NCBI RefSeq assembly: GCF_000312505.2
Contig: NZ_HG326227.1
Location: 1-64,000, forward strand
Reading direction: 5' to 3'
Source of the DNA: Fenollaria massiliensis
GTDB taxonomy: Bacteria; Bacillota; Clostridia; Tissierellales; Peptoniphilaceae
Length of the DNA stretch: 64,000 nt
Position numbers and translations under genes: made by a program. Shown one piece after another: positions 7,797 to 16,985 of the stretch. The first letter of the stretch is position 1. The number at the start of each line of letters is the position of its first letter. A model generated the notes under the pieces. The model saw only the letters and a list, made by a program, of their open reading frames with translations, was not told the origin of the DNA and did not search any database.

Positions 7797-8018
7797 TTTT
7801 GGAAATAAATATGGAGAATTTACAAAATGTATATATAAATATAATAAAACATTAAAAAGCACAAAAAACATAGACAAAGATGCAATTTAAAAAGAATTTA
7901 AAAAATTATACAAAAAACACTACTTTTTATTGCACTTGAAAAAAATCTTTCATTACACCCAAAATTCTAGCAATAATTGTTACATTTCATAAAACTATAC
8001 ACAAAAACAAAATAAACT
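7797..8018. other. AT-rich intergenic stretch
   Basis: No coding region or structured RNA is recognised. It contains a CACTTGAAAAAAA string near 7935 like those in the promoter regions at 57480 and 59321, but no matching -10 box was found here. Confidence 0.5.
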
Positions 8019-8044
8019 ATGTTCATATTTAAAAATATGAACAT
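8019..8044. promoter_or_regulatory. Perfect 12-2-12 inverted repeat, candidate operator
   Basis: The left arm ATGTTCATATTT (8019-8030), two central A, and the exactly complementary right arm (8033-8044). There is no T run, so it is not a terminator. The 12-2-12 layout with TTCATA/TATGAA ends is that of ArsR/SmtB-family metal-sensor operators. It lies about 65 bp upstream of the -10 of the secreted-protein operon. Confidence 0.55.
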
Positions 8045-8110
8045 GTTTGAACTTATATCCACAAAGCCATTTTTTATTTTGGAGCACTAGCAATATTTAC
8101 AAAATTATTG

Positions 8111-8116
8111 TATAAT
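8111..8116 (+). promoter_or_regulatory. Probable -10 box of the secreted-protein operon
   Basis: TATAAT preceded by ATTG, 35 bases before the AAAGGAG ribosome site. No good -35 hexamer is seen at the proper distance (TAGCAA at 8088-8093). Confidence 0.45.
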
Positions 8117-8151
8117 TAAGATAAAGTATAAATAAAAAAGGAGAGTTTACA

Positions 8152-9633
8152 ATGAGAGCAAAAAAACTAATATTAACGTCAATCATAGCAGCCCAAGTAT
8201 TAACAGCAACAGCCCTAGCAGCACCAGACGAAGCAATCAAAGAATTTAAGAAAGTTCCGGCAATTAAACAAGAGGTTAAACACTTCCAAGGCGAAGTAAA
8301 ACTATTTATCATCAAAGACGGAGAAAAAGTCAGAGTCGATCAAAAGATGACAGATGGTTTAAGAGTAGTTAATGGAAGAACATGCGTAGGAGTAAGAGAC
8401 CTTGTAAACGTAATCGAAGGAGCTAAAGTAGAGTGGGACGGCGCTAACCACATAGTCGACATCACATATGATGGCAAGACAATATCATACCCAGTAGGAA
8501 AACCACTTATGTGGGCAGATGGCAAAGCAGTAACAATTGATGTGCCAGCACAAATCGACCCAGCAATATCAAAAACATTCTTACCTATAAGAAACATAGC
8601 AGAGACATTAGGCTTCAAAGTTGATTGGGACAATAAAGCAAAGGAAGTAGTATTAACACCAGGCGCAGCACAAACAACAACAGCTACAGCATCCCAACAA
8701 CCAAGACCAACAACACCACAAACACCTACACAAAATAGCAAGACAAAGATAACACTAGCTAGCGGTCAAACAGTAGATATAAATAAAAAACCTACAGCAA
8801 GACCTGAAGTTAAATTATCAGGAGGTTATACATTATATCAAGACAACTATACAGTAAGTGCATCTGATTTTATTGATAATGGAGATACTCTTATCTTTGG
8901 TAAAGGGACTGTATTTGAATCTGAAATTCCAAAAAGATTTAGAAGAGTAGAATCGTCTCCAGCAAATCCTGATTTTAAAATCATTGGAGAAAACAAAAAT
9001 GACAGTAGAATAGGAACATATATTATAGGAGAGGGAGAAATAACTTGGGAAAAATGTCGTAAAGAAAGAATAAAAAAAAGTGGAGAAAGTTTTATTATTA
9101 CTCAATCAGATACTTCTAATATAGAGATAGCCAAACAAAGTCCATACTTATTTCAATATATAGAAGAAGGTAATGAAGAAAAGTTTTGGAAATTATTAAA
9201 GGATAGAGAAATAAAAGAAAAGTATGTTAAAGAGTTTTATAAAAATAAAAAATTCTTAAAAAATAGTAATACTGCAACAGACCCTTTTGCTTCTCCATTT
9301 ATAGATACTTTTTATGATGGAACTGGAATATTTGATACAAACTTCTACAATTCTACGGGAAGCGGCTCTAATATTGACTCAATACTAGAAACTGAACCAA
9401 CATGTTATGTAACTACAGATGGATGGATATTTAGATTTGGAATAAACAAAGCTAAAGAAGTAAGTGAAGTTATTGTTGATAAGCTTATTTATTCTGTGCA
9501 AATTAATACTAGATGTATAAATATAGTAATAGATGTACCTAATTTTAAAATTAAACGCATAAATTCAAAAAATGGTTTTGACTTATCAAATAAAGCTTTA
9601 ACTATTACAGAAAGAGTAGAATATAAGGAGTGA
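8152..9633 (+). CDS. Secreted protein with copper-amine-oxidase-N-like (stalk) domain
   Basis: 493 residues. A Sec signal peptide is clear (KK, hydrophobic ILTSIIAAQVLTATALA, cleavage before APDEA at about residue 24). Residues 45-170 match the copper amine oxidase N-terminal domain common in Firmicute surface proteins: RVVNGRTCVGVRDLVNVIEG, VDITYDGKTISYPVG and FLPIRNIAETLGFKVDW. This domain is a non-catalytic wall or protein-binding module. A Thr/Pro/Gln linker (about 172-200) leads to a C-terminal region of 290 residues I do not recognise, including aromatic-rich DPFASPFIDTFYDGTG. No LPxTG or membrane anchor. The next gene overlaps or abuts it. Confidence 0.8.
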   Translation: MRAKKLILTSIIAAQVLTATALAAPDEAIKEFKKVPAIKQEVKHFQGEVKLFIIKDGEKVRVDQKMTDGLRVVNGRTCVGVRDLVNVIEGAKVEWDGANHIVDITYDGKTISYPVGKPLMWADGKAVTIDVPAQIDPAISKTFLPIRNIAETLGFKVDWDNKAKEVVLTPGAAQTTTATASQQPRPTTPQTPTQNSKTKITLASGQTVDINKKPTARPEVKLSGGYTLYQDNYTVSASDFIDNGDTLIFGKGTVFESEIPKRFRRVESSPANPDFKIIGENKNDSRIGTYIIGEGEITWEKCRKERIKKSGESFIITQSDTSNIEIAKQSPYLFQYIEEGNEEKFWKLLKDREIKEKYVKEFYKNKKFLKNSNTATDPFASPFIDTFYDGTGIFDTNFYNSTGSGSNIDSILETEPTCYVTTDGWIFRFGINKAKEVSEVIVDKLIYSVQINTRCINIVIDVPNFKIKRINSKNGFDLSNKALTITERVEYKE

Positions 9634-9638
9634 TGGAA

Positions 9639-12206
9639 TTGAATAGATATTTTAAAGTTATGCTTAGTATGATGTTTATCTTCATACTAGGCTTTTTTAA
9701 TACAAATGCATTGGCTAAAAAGAATTGCGTGGAATTACCACCAGAAATGCAAGACCATGCATCTATGATTTCATTTGGGCGTAGAGACTTAGACCCCAAA
9801 GGAAAGCCAAGAACATGGAAGACTAGGGATGGAGTACTAACAGCATGGATAAACCAAGAGACTGGAAATGTTGATTATGAGTATAAATTGACAAACTTAG
9901 AAGCATCAAAAGATGCCGATGGAAACGTTCAACAATTTGATATGGATAGGTTTCAATTTGATGCTGATGCAAAAAACAATAAAAAAGGTTCTAAATTTTA
10001 CCAAGAAGGAGGTATTGGCGATAAAAATTTACCACCAGAAATTTTAGGTACAACTACTGATGCACATTTAGAAACAGGAAAAGATGGAAAGCAATACCCC
10101 GTTATTAAGGGTACTAAAACACCAAGTCTTATAAGTGGAAACAGACAAGAACTTGCTTTCTATAATAAAGCATGTGAAATGTGGCAAAAATATAAGTCTG
10201 GAGAAAGAAAGAATCCTCCATCAGAAGCAGAATTACGAAAAGCATACAGAGGCTTAAATAATAATAACGAGTCAAAAGAAGCGAAAAAATGGGAAGACCA
10301 TGCAGTAAAAACAGCATTAAAAGGTGAACAAGCTAACATAGAAGCTATTATGGAAAACATAAGAACTGATGACGTTGTAATAGCGTTTAGATATAACTAT
10401 CCGCCACAAAAAATATGTGACGAAGATACACCAGAAGATGAAAGGGCTTGTGCTGAGTGGAATAAAGATTTAAAAATGTATCCAGTAACTTGTGATGACG
10501 GAACTGAAACAGGATATAAAGCACCTTGTATAATAGAAAAAACTGAGGATTTTAAGTCATCATATACTACAACAACTCCAAATAATAGTGATCCTTGGAA
10601 AATTAACGAAACTGGTTTATGTGATGATCAAATGCCAGGATATTTACAGTTTTCAGAGATAATGAATCCAATAGGTGATAGAAGCTTTTCAAATACTGAT
10701 ATATTAAACAATGGAATCAACAACTTTAATAAAAAGAAACCAATGGATAGATTTAATGATAACTACTGGAAAACATCTTATAGAGGAAATGGTAGTGAGG
10801 CTAGAAAGTGGAATCCATTTGTTGATGGAAATAAACTTTCAGGAATACCATATAAAGTTACTTGGACTGAGCATTTTAATGGATGGTATGATCAAGTATA
10901 TAGTATAAATCCAATAATAACAGAATCTATAAACCATGTAAGGGAAATGGAGGCAAGAAACTCAAGAGTTGCTTCAAAATATAATCAAAATGGTAATAAA
11001 TTTAAAGTATTTCTAAAAGCACCGAATAAAAGTATGGACGTAACTGCTCTTAATTTGAATACAAATACATGGGATAAAGCAAGAACAACAAATGGGTTCT
11101 GTACTAAACAATATTGGATTAAAGTAGAGCCGAGGTATGATATATATACTCATGAAATATACCAAAAGTATGATTGGCATCATAATATAGAACCATCCTA
11201 CGACTATAGATGTAAGTGTGTTGAATGGGAGTCATATCAAGCATGTGCATTCAGAAATACTGATGGTACTTGTGATAGATATGAAACAAGGTACAGATGC
11301 GTAAGAGATGAACTAGAAAAGTTTACAATAGGTGTAAATGAAAAGTATCCTGAAGGGGAAACAACAAAAGGTCCATTTTTATCAGGATCTATTCCACCAG
11401 TATATAAACAAAGACGTGAATATAAGTATAGAGAAACAGCTTTAGTTGAGTATCACACAATAATGAGACCATTTGGCAATACAAAACTAACACCAATACC
11501 AAAATCAAATGACAATTCTAAGATGAAGTCAGGATATGGATTCAACTATACAAGTGGTGTACAAATGATAACTGACTACGATAGGGAACCATCAACATAT
11601 AGATATAGACCAATTATGATTAGACCTAATAAAGCTACTAATTTAAATGTAAGAACTAACAACTACAGATCAAGTTATGGATTATTTGACTCAAATGTAC
11701 AGTATGATTCAAGAGCAAATGCACCAGAGAGGTCATCATCTATTGACAAGACATTTATAGAAGAAACACTTAGAAGTCAATTAAGAAGAACTACATTCAG
11801 ACCTAGGGTAATATCTAATGTAGAAATATATAATAAAAAATCAAAAGACTCTACTGAAATTGAGAGTGTGCCAGTAAAATCATCAATGGTAAGAAAGAGA
11901 CCAATTAAATGGGGTGAAATGACAAGTACATTCAGAATAAGTTCAGACCCAACAAAATATTACCATGCATTCTGGAGAACTAAAGGTGAACCTAATCTAA
12001 TACCAGCATATAGACCAGGACCACTTCATTATGTATACTTAGATTATCCATCAGGTAATGATTATACAGTGGCAAGCTTAGATACTGTAGACCTAAACGG
12101 TAGAGGTTTCTTTGCTACAGGTATGAATACAGGAACAATCAAGATAGTCGGCAACATGTGGGAGGACAGCTTCTCAAGACCAGACTTTAGAAAATCAGGA
12201 AACTAG
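9639..12206 (+). CDS. Large secreted protein of unknown function
   Basis: 855 residues from the TTG at 9639, preferred because AAGGAG at 9625-9630 lies eight bases upstream; ATG at 9633 or GTG at 9630 are alternatives. The N-terminal signal peptide reads VMLSMMFIFILGFFNTNALA with cleavage before KKNC. The mature part is rich in Trp, Tyr, Asn and Arg, with a Cys-rich patch around residues 515-550 (CKCVEWESYQACAF, DGTCDRYETRYRC) that may form disulfides. No known domain, anchor or repeat was recognised. It is co-transcribed with the stalk-domain protein upstream, so both probably act together on the cell surface or are released. An adhesin or matrix protein is possible but unproven. Confidence 0.75.
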   Translation: MNRYFKVMLSMMFIFILGFFNTNALAKKNCVELPPEMQDHASMISFGRRDLDPKGKPRTWKTRDGVLTAWINQETGNVDYEYKLTNLEASKDADGNVQQFDMDRFQFDADAKNNKKGSKFYQEGGIGDKNLPPEILGTTTDAHLETGKDGKQYPVIKGTKTPSLISGNRQELAFYNKACEMWQKYKSGERKNPPSEAELRKAYRGLNNNNESKEAKKWEDHAVKTALKGEQANIEAIMENIRTDDVVIAFRYNYPPQKICDEDTPEDERACAEWNKDLKMYPVTCDDGTETGYKAPCIIEKTEDFKSSYTTTTPNNSDPWKINETGLCDDQMPGYLQFSEIMNPIGDRSFSNTDILNNGINNFNKKKPMDRFNDNYWKTSYRGNGSEARKWNPFVDGNKLSGIPYKVTWTEHFNGWYDQVYSINPIITESINHVREMEARNSRVASKYNQNGNKFKVFLKAPNKSMDVTALNLNTNTWDKARTTNGFCTKQYWIKVEPRYDIYTHEIYQKYDWHHNIEPSYDYRCKCVEWESYQACAFRNTDGTCDRYETRYRCVRDELEKFTIGVNEKYPEGETTKGPFLSGSIPPVYKQRREYKYRETALVEYHTIMRPFGNTKLTPIPKSNDNSKMKSGYGFNYTSGVQMITDYDREPSTYRYRPIMIRPNKATNLNVRTNNYRSSYGLFDSNVQYDSRANAPERSSSIDKTFIEETLRSQLRRTTFRPRVISNVEIYNKKSKDSTEIESVPVKSSMVRKRPIKWGEMTSTFRISSDPTKYYHAFWRTKGEPNLIPAYRPGPLHYVYLDYPSGNDYTVASLDTVDLNGRGFFATGMNTGTIKIVGNMWEDSFSRPDFRKSGN

Positions 12207-12221
12207 ATAAAATAATAAGAT

Positions 12222-12247
12222 GAACGACAAGAGTTGTTCTTTTTTTA
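12222..12247 (+). terminator. Terminator of the secreted-protein operon
   Basis: Stem GAACGAC/GTTGTTC (G-T pair), loop AAGA, then eight T. Confidence 0.85.
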
Positions 12248-12265
12248 TTGCGTAGTGATGAATTT

Positions 12266-12294
12266 TTGATTTTTTCTTATAAATATGGTATAAT
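12266..12294 (+). promoter_or_regulatory. Strong cca-glmM promoter, near-leaderless
   Basis: TTGATT (12266-12271), 17-bp spacer, perfect TATAAT (12289-12294) with an extended TGG in front. Expected start of transcription at about 12301, only five or six bases before the cca ATG at 12307. Confidence 0.8.
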
Positions 12295-12306
12295 TTATTG
12301 TATATT

Positions 12307-13626
12307 ATGGAAAATTTAGATTACGCTATTGATATCTTGAAAAGATTAGGAAGTTCCTCATACATTGTTGGAGGTGCTGTGAGGGACTATTTGCTGTGCA
12401 AGGATGTATACGACATAGACATTTGCACGGCAAAGAAGCCTGATGAGATAATAAATCTTTTAAGTGATTATGAGCTTGATACTAAATTTATGAAATATGG
12501 CTCTGTCAAGATTAAGGGCGAGAATGCGATTGAGATAACTACTTTTAGGCGTGAAGATGATTACGCTGATGGAAGGCACCCGAGCACTTTAAGTTTTACG
12601 AGTGATGTCAAAGAAGACCTTATTAGGCGTGACTTCACCATAAACACCATGCTAATGGATGAGAATAAAAATATTTATGATTTTCTTCAGTCAAAAAAGG
12701 ATCTTGATGCGAAAATTTTAAGAACTGTGATTGATCATTACGAAAGTTTTGCCAAGGACTACTTGAGAATACTGCGTTTAGTGCGCTTTGCGGCGAAGCT
12801 AGGTTTTGAGATAGAGCAAGAGACTTTTAAGGCAGCGAAAAAATATGCGCCTTTCGTAAAAACTCTTTCAAAGGACAAATTTCGTGAAGAATTTAACAAG
12901 ATTCTGCTTCTTGACAATGTTCAATATGCTTTTACTCTTATGTACGAGCTGGGCATTTTGAAGGAAGTGCTTCCTGAGATTGATACCGAGTTTAATTACG
13001 ACCAGAACAATCCTTATCATAGCTACGATTTATTTACTCATACGATGAAGGCAGTTGAAGCGACTGAAAAAGACCTTCCAACGCGTCTTGCGGCACTTTT
13101 TCATGACGTTGCAAAACCATTGACACGTTCTGAAGATGGGGACATCTCGCACTACTACGATCACGACAAGGTTGGCGCCGAGATGGCAGTAGATATTTTA
13201 AAAAAATTTAATTATGATAAGAAGACTATAAATTTGGTTCATGATCTCATCTTAAAGCACATGAAGCAGGACCCGAACTTTGGAATCAAGGCTGTGAGAA
13301 GGCTTTATAATTATTATGGCAAGGACAATATCTATCGCTATCTTGATTTAATCAGGGCAGATACTATTGCGACTAGGCCTGGACGAGAGCTTGATAATAT
13401 CACAAAATTCGAGACTTACATAAAAGAGATAGAGGATAGTCTTGATAAAAGCGGCGAGCTGAAACTTGCTGTTAGCGGCGATGATTTGATTGCCATGGGC
13501 TATGCGCCGGGCAAAAAATTTGCGCATGCACTTGGAAAAATTAAAGAAATGGTGAGTTTAGGCGAGCTTGAGAACGACAGAGAAATTTTGCTCCCGCTTC
13601 TTAAAGAATATATGGAGGAAAAATAA
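12307..13626 (+). CDS. cca: CCA tRNA nucleotidyltransferase / poly(A) polymerase family
   Basis: 439 residues from the ATG at 12307; an in-frame TTG at 12298 falls upstream of the predicted transcript start. Class II nucleotidyltransferase head: GGAVRDYLL near residue 22 and DIDI near 37 (metal-binding DxD), followed by RRDFTINTM near 115 and the RNA-binding neck. An HD domain follows (LFHDVAKP near 260). It adds or repairs the 3' CCA of tRNA. The tRNAs seen in this window encode CCA, so repair is the likely main role. If poly(A) polymerase activity were present it would need testing. The stop overlaps the glmM start (TAATG). Confidence 0.9.
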   Translation: MENLDYAIDILKRLGSSSYIVGGAVRDYLLCKDVYDIDICTAKKPDEIINLLSDYELDTKFMKYGSVKIKGENAIEITTFRREDDYADGRHPSTLSFTSDVKEDLIRRDFTINTMLMDENKNIYDFLQSKKDLDAKILRTVIDHYESFAKDYLRILRLVRFAAKLGFEIEQETFKAAKKYAPFVKTLSKDKFREEFNKILLLDNVQYAFTLMYELGILKEVLPEIDTEFNYDQNNPYHSYDLFTHTMKAVEATEKDLPTRLAALFHDVAKPLTRSEDGDISHYYDHDKVGAEMAVDILKKFNYDKKTINLVHDLILKHMKQDPNFGIKAVRRLYNYYGKDNIYRYLDLIRADTIATRPGRELDNITKFETYIKEIEDSLDKSGELKLAVSGDDLIAMGYAPGKKFAHALGKIKEMVSLGELENDREILLPLLKEYMEEK

Positions 13627-14954
13627 TGAAGAAATTATTTGGCACGGACGGCGTTAGAGGCGTCGCTGGCGAGTTTTTAACTAGTGAATTTTCATACAAA
13701 TTAGGTAAATATATAGCAGACTACTTTATTGGCGGTGAGGGCAAAAAAGTTTTTATAGCTAGCGACACAAGAGAGTCAAAGGACATGATAAAACTTTCAC
13801 TTGCAGCAGCCATCACATCTATGGGACTTGATGTATATGATTTAAACGTAACATCGACACCAGAAGCAAGCTATATAATTAGCAAGAACGATTCTTTATT
13901 CGGCATCGTTGTCTCTGCATCTCATAACCCTTATGAATACAACGGTATAAAGGTTTTTAACAAGGACGGCTATAAGCTTGCGGACGAAGTTGAAGAAGCG
14001 ATTGAAACTAATATGCTAAATGACAAAGAAGTAAAAAAACCAGAGCGTTTTGGTAATTTCATCACTGATGAGATTGATAAAACTGAGTACGTAAGCTACT
14101 TATGCTCACTTATGAAGGACTACAGCGGCCTTAAAATTGTTTGCGATATGTCAAATGGAGCGAATTATGTGACTGCGAAAGAAGTTTTAAACGCATCAGG
14201 TGCTGAAATGATATACATTCACGACGAGCCAAATGGCAGAAACATCAATAAAAACTGCGGATCAACTCACTTAGAATCACTTATAGAAACTGTTAAAGAG
14301 AATAAGGCAGATATAGGTATAGCCTTTGACGGCGATGCGGATAGATTACAAGTGGTTGATAATGAAGGCGAGATTATGGACGGAGACCATATATTAGCAG
14401 CGCTTGCGACATATTTGAAAAAACATGATAAGCTTAAGAAGAATAAACTTGTTGCGACTATCATGTCAAACATTGGCCTAAAGAAGTATCTTGATACTAT
14501 TGGCGTAGAGCTTGATGTGACAAGCGTTGGCGATAGATATGTACTAGCTGAATTAATTAAGGATGACTTATCACTTGGCGGCGAACAATCGGGTCATATA
14601 ATATTAAAGGATTATCAAAATACTGGCGATGGCCTTTTAAGTGCGATATTTTTGATAAATGCCATGGTAGAGCTAAAAAAGACAGCCGCTGAATTAAACG
14701 GACTTATGAAAACATATCCACAAGTACTTTTAAACGCAAAAGTTACTAACGAGATAAAAAATAAAGTTTTAGATATAAAAAGCGTTAAAAACGCTATAGA
14801 TGAATTAATAAAGAACAACCCAGACATGAGGGTAGTCATCAGACCATCAGGCACTGAGCCGCTTCTAAGGGTTATGCTTGAGGGCGAGGATGAAGATGAA
14901 TTAAAAAGATTAGCTAAAGATTTAGTTGATTTGATAGAAAGAGAGACGAAATAG
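13626..14954 (+). CDS. glmM: Phosphoglucosamine mutase
   Basis: 442 residues, full length. It converts glucosamine-6-phosphate to glucosamine-1-phosphate for UDP-GlcNAc and peptidoglycan. Seen: KLFGTDGVRG at residues 3-11, active-site VVSASHNP with phosphoserine S99, Mg-binding DGDADR near 239, and the phosphate-binding RPSGTEPLLRVM near 411. Start overlaps the cca stop by one base, and mnmA starts two bases after its stop, so cca-glmM-mnmA form one transcript. Confidence 0.95.
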   Translation: MKKLFGTDGVRGVAGEFLTSEFSYKLGKYIADYFIGGEGKKVFIASDTRESKDMIKLSLAAAITSMGLDVYDLNVTSTPEASYIISKNDSLFGIVVSASHNPYEYNGIKVFNKDGYKLADEVEEAIETNMLNDKEVKKPERFGNFITDEIDKTEYVSYLCSLMKDYSGLKIVCDMSNGANYVTAKEVLNASGAEMIYIHDEPNGRNINKNCGSTHLESLIETVKENKADIGIAFDGDADRLQVVDNEGEIMDGDHILAALATYLKKHDKLKKNKLVATIMSNIGLKKYLDTIGVELDVTSVGDRYVLAELIKDDLSLGGEQSGHIILKDYQNTGDGLLSAIFLINAMVELKKTAAELNGLMKTYPQVLLNAKVTNEIKNKVLDIKSVKNAIDELIKNNPDMRVVIRPSGTEPLLRVMLEGEDEDELKRLAKDLVDLIERETK

Positions 14955-14955
14955 T

Positions 14956-16002
14956 TTGAAGAGAGTTTTAATAGCTTTATCGGGCGGGGTAGATAGCTCC
15001 GTCAGCGCATATTTACTAAAAAAGCAAGGATACGATGTAGTAGCTATCACATTTAATTTGTGCGACGATATTATTAAAGACAATTACACAAGGATGATAG
15101 AGGACGCAAAGAGAGTATCAGACTATCTTGGCATAGAGCATCACGTGGTTGATTACAAGGAAGACTTCAAAGAGAAGGTTATTGGGCCATTTATCCGCGA
15201 GTACGAGCTTGGTCATACGCCAAACCCTTGTATCTTTTGTAATAAAAATATTAAATTCAAAAGATTTCACGATGAGATGAAAAATTTTGATGCTGATTTT
15301 ATTGCAACTGGTCATTATGTTGAAAAATACGAAGAAGATGGTATTCATTATCTAGAAAAATCTTCAAATATCAGAAAAGACCAAAGCTATTTTTTATATA
15401 ATATCAAGCAAGATCAATTAAAAGACGCGATATTCCCTGTTGGTGCTATGGACAAGGACAAAACTAGAGCCATTGCCAAGGAAGCCGGCATACCTGTTTA
15501 TAATAAAAAGGATTCGCAAGAGATTTGCTTTATTGCAAATGATGATTATAAGGCATTTTTAAATAAATATTCAGAAAATATTAGCAAGAAGGGTCCTATT
15601 AAAGATAAGAGTGGCAAAGTGTTAGGTGAGCACGATGGCATTAGGAACTACACCATAGGCCAAAGGCGTGGACTAAATGTTGCTTTAGGTCAAAGAGCTT
15701 TTGTGACTAAGATAGATCCAATCCATAACGAGATTATTCTTGGACCAGAAGAGGATTTATTTAAAAAGACTGCTATAATTAAAGATGTCAACTGGATTTC
15801 AATTGATGAGATCGATGAAGATAAGGTATATACAGCAAAAGTTAGATATAGATCGAATGATGAAAAAGCAAAAATAAAGAAAAATGACGACGGTACTTAT
15901 ACAGTTACTTTTGAAGAGCCACAAAGAGCTATAACTCTTTCACAAAGCCTAGTTGTATACGATGGCAGAACTGTTGTAGGCGGCGGCGTTATAGTGGATT
16001 AG
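14956..16002 (+). CDS. mnmA: tRNA 2-thiouridine(34) synthase
   Basis: 348 residues from a TTG start. It activates U34 of Lys, Glu and Gln tRNAs with ATP and inserts sulfur taken from a cysteine desulfurase chain. Seen: PP-loop ALSGGVDSSV at residues 7-16, first catalytic cysteine C95 in NPCIFCNKNIKF, and C191 in DSQEICFI, which forms the persulfide. The C-terminal beta-barrel (GQRRGLNVALGQ) is present. The ribosome site is weak, consistent with coupling to glmM two bases upstream. Confidence 0.93.
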   Translation: MKRVLIALSGGVDSSVSAYLLKKQGYDVVAITFNLCDDIIKDNYTRMIEDAKRVSDYLGIEHHVVDYKEDFKEKVIGPFIREYELGHTPNPCIFCNKNIKFKRFHDEMKNFDADFIATGHYVEKYEEDGIHYLEKSSNIRKDQSYFLYNIKQDQLKDAIFPVGAMDKDKTRAIAKEAGIPVYNKKDSQEICFIANDDYKAFLNKYSENISKKGPIKDKSGKVLGEHDGIRNYTIGQRRGLNVALGQRAFVTKIDPIHNEIILGPEEDLFKKTAIIKDVNWISIDEIDEDKVYTAKVRYRSNDEKAKIKKNDDGTYTVTFEEPQRAITLSQSLVVYDGRTVVGGGVIVD

Positions 16003-16004
16003 CT

Positions 16005-16985
16005 ATGTTTTATGTAGATAAAATAATTAAAGGCTCATCGAGCGAAAAGGCTCTTGAAGAATTTTTATTAGATAAAGAAGTTATCTATGAAGATGTTGAT
16101 GCGAGCTACGCTATAAGAGATGCTGGTGATATAATCGCCACAGTATCAGTAAAGAAGAATCTAATCAAATTCTTCTACATTGACAAAGCGTATCAAGGCG
16201 AAGGACTAGCCATAGAGCTGATCAATAGTGCGCTTGAAGACATCATTTCCAAGGGATACAGAACTTATTTTGTGTTCACCAAGGCAAAAAATGAAAATAT
16301 TTTCACTTCATTATCTATGGACGTTATTGAAAAAACTGAAGATGTTGTGCTATTAGAAGGCGGATTCTTTAAATATGCTGATTGGATTCAAAATATTAAG
16401 AAAGACCTTGATAAAGATGAGTATAGTGCAATCGTTATGAATGCAAATCCACTCACACTTGGTCACGAATATCTAGTAGATAAAGCCTTAGAAGAGGCTC
16501 GTGACTTAATAATTTTCGTTTTAGAAGAGGATGCTTCATACTTTAGTACTAAGGATAGATATGAGATAGTTAAAAATCATTATCATAATAATGACCGTGT
16601 ACATGTGTATAAATCAGGTCCATACATTATTTCAAGAGCGACATTCCCAACATATTTTTTAAAGAAGGATACAGATAAACTCAAGGTATATACAGAGCTT
16701 GACGCAAAGATATTTGCAAAGCGCATAGCAAAGGACTTAAATATCAAAAAAAGATATTTTGGCACTGAGCCCATTGACAAAGTTACTGAAAAATATAATG
16801 AGATGATGAAGAAGATACTTTTTGAATATGGTGTTGAGAGCGAATTTATTGAGAGAAAAAAGATAAATAACGAGTATATAAGCGCATCAAAGCTTAGAGA
16901 AGGCATAGAAACAGATTTTGAAAGCATTAAAAAATACTTAAGCCAAGATGTGTATGAATATTTAAAAGAGAGGTGCTTACATTGA
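16005..16985 (+). CDS. citC: [Citrate (pro-3S)-lyase] ligase-like protein
   Basis: 326 residues. N-terminal GNAT-like domain (about 1-125, with YQGEGLAIELI near 67) followed by a nucleotidylyltransferase domain (AIVMNANPLTLGHEYLVDKA near 144, with the HxGH-like LGH, and ISASKLREGI near 297). This order is specific to CitC, which acetylates the thiol prosthetic group of citrate lyase acyl carrier protein. No citDEF genes are in the window, so the substrate may be encoded elsewhere, or the gene may have another acylation role. It starts two bases after mnmA and overlaps the next gene. Confidence 0.8.
   Translation: MFYVDKIIKGSSSEKALEEFLLDKEVIYEDVDASYAIRDAGDIIATVSVKKNLIKFFYIDKAYQGEGLAIELINSALEDIISKGYRTYFVFTKAKNENIFTSLSMDVIEKTEDVVLLEGGFFKYADWIQNIKKDLDKDEYSAIVMNANPLTLGHEYLVDKALEEARDLIIFVLEEDASYFSTKDRYEIVKNHYHNNDRVHVYKSGPYIISRATFPTYFLKKDTDKLKVYTELDAKIFAKRIAKDLNIKKRYFGTEPIDKVTEKYNEMMKKILFEYGVESEFIERKKINNEYISASKLREGIETDFESIKKYLSQDVYEYLKERCLH

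Noticed and set aside
8340-9105. Minus-strand open frames inside the secreted-protein gene
   Set aside because: Shadows of a well-supported plus-strand gene; no ribosome site or family match.
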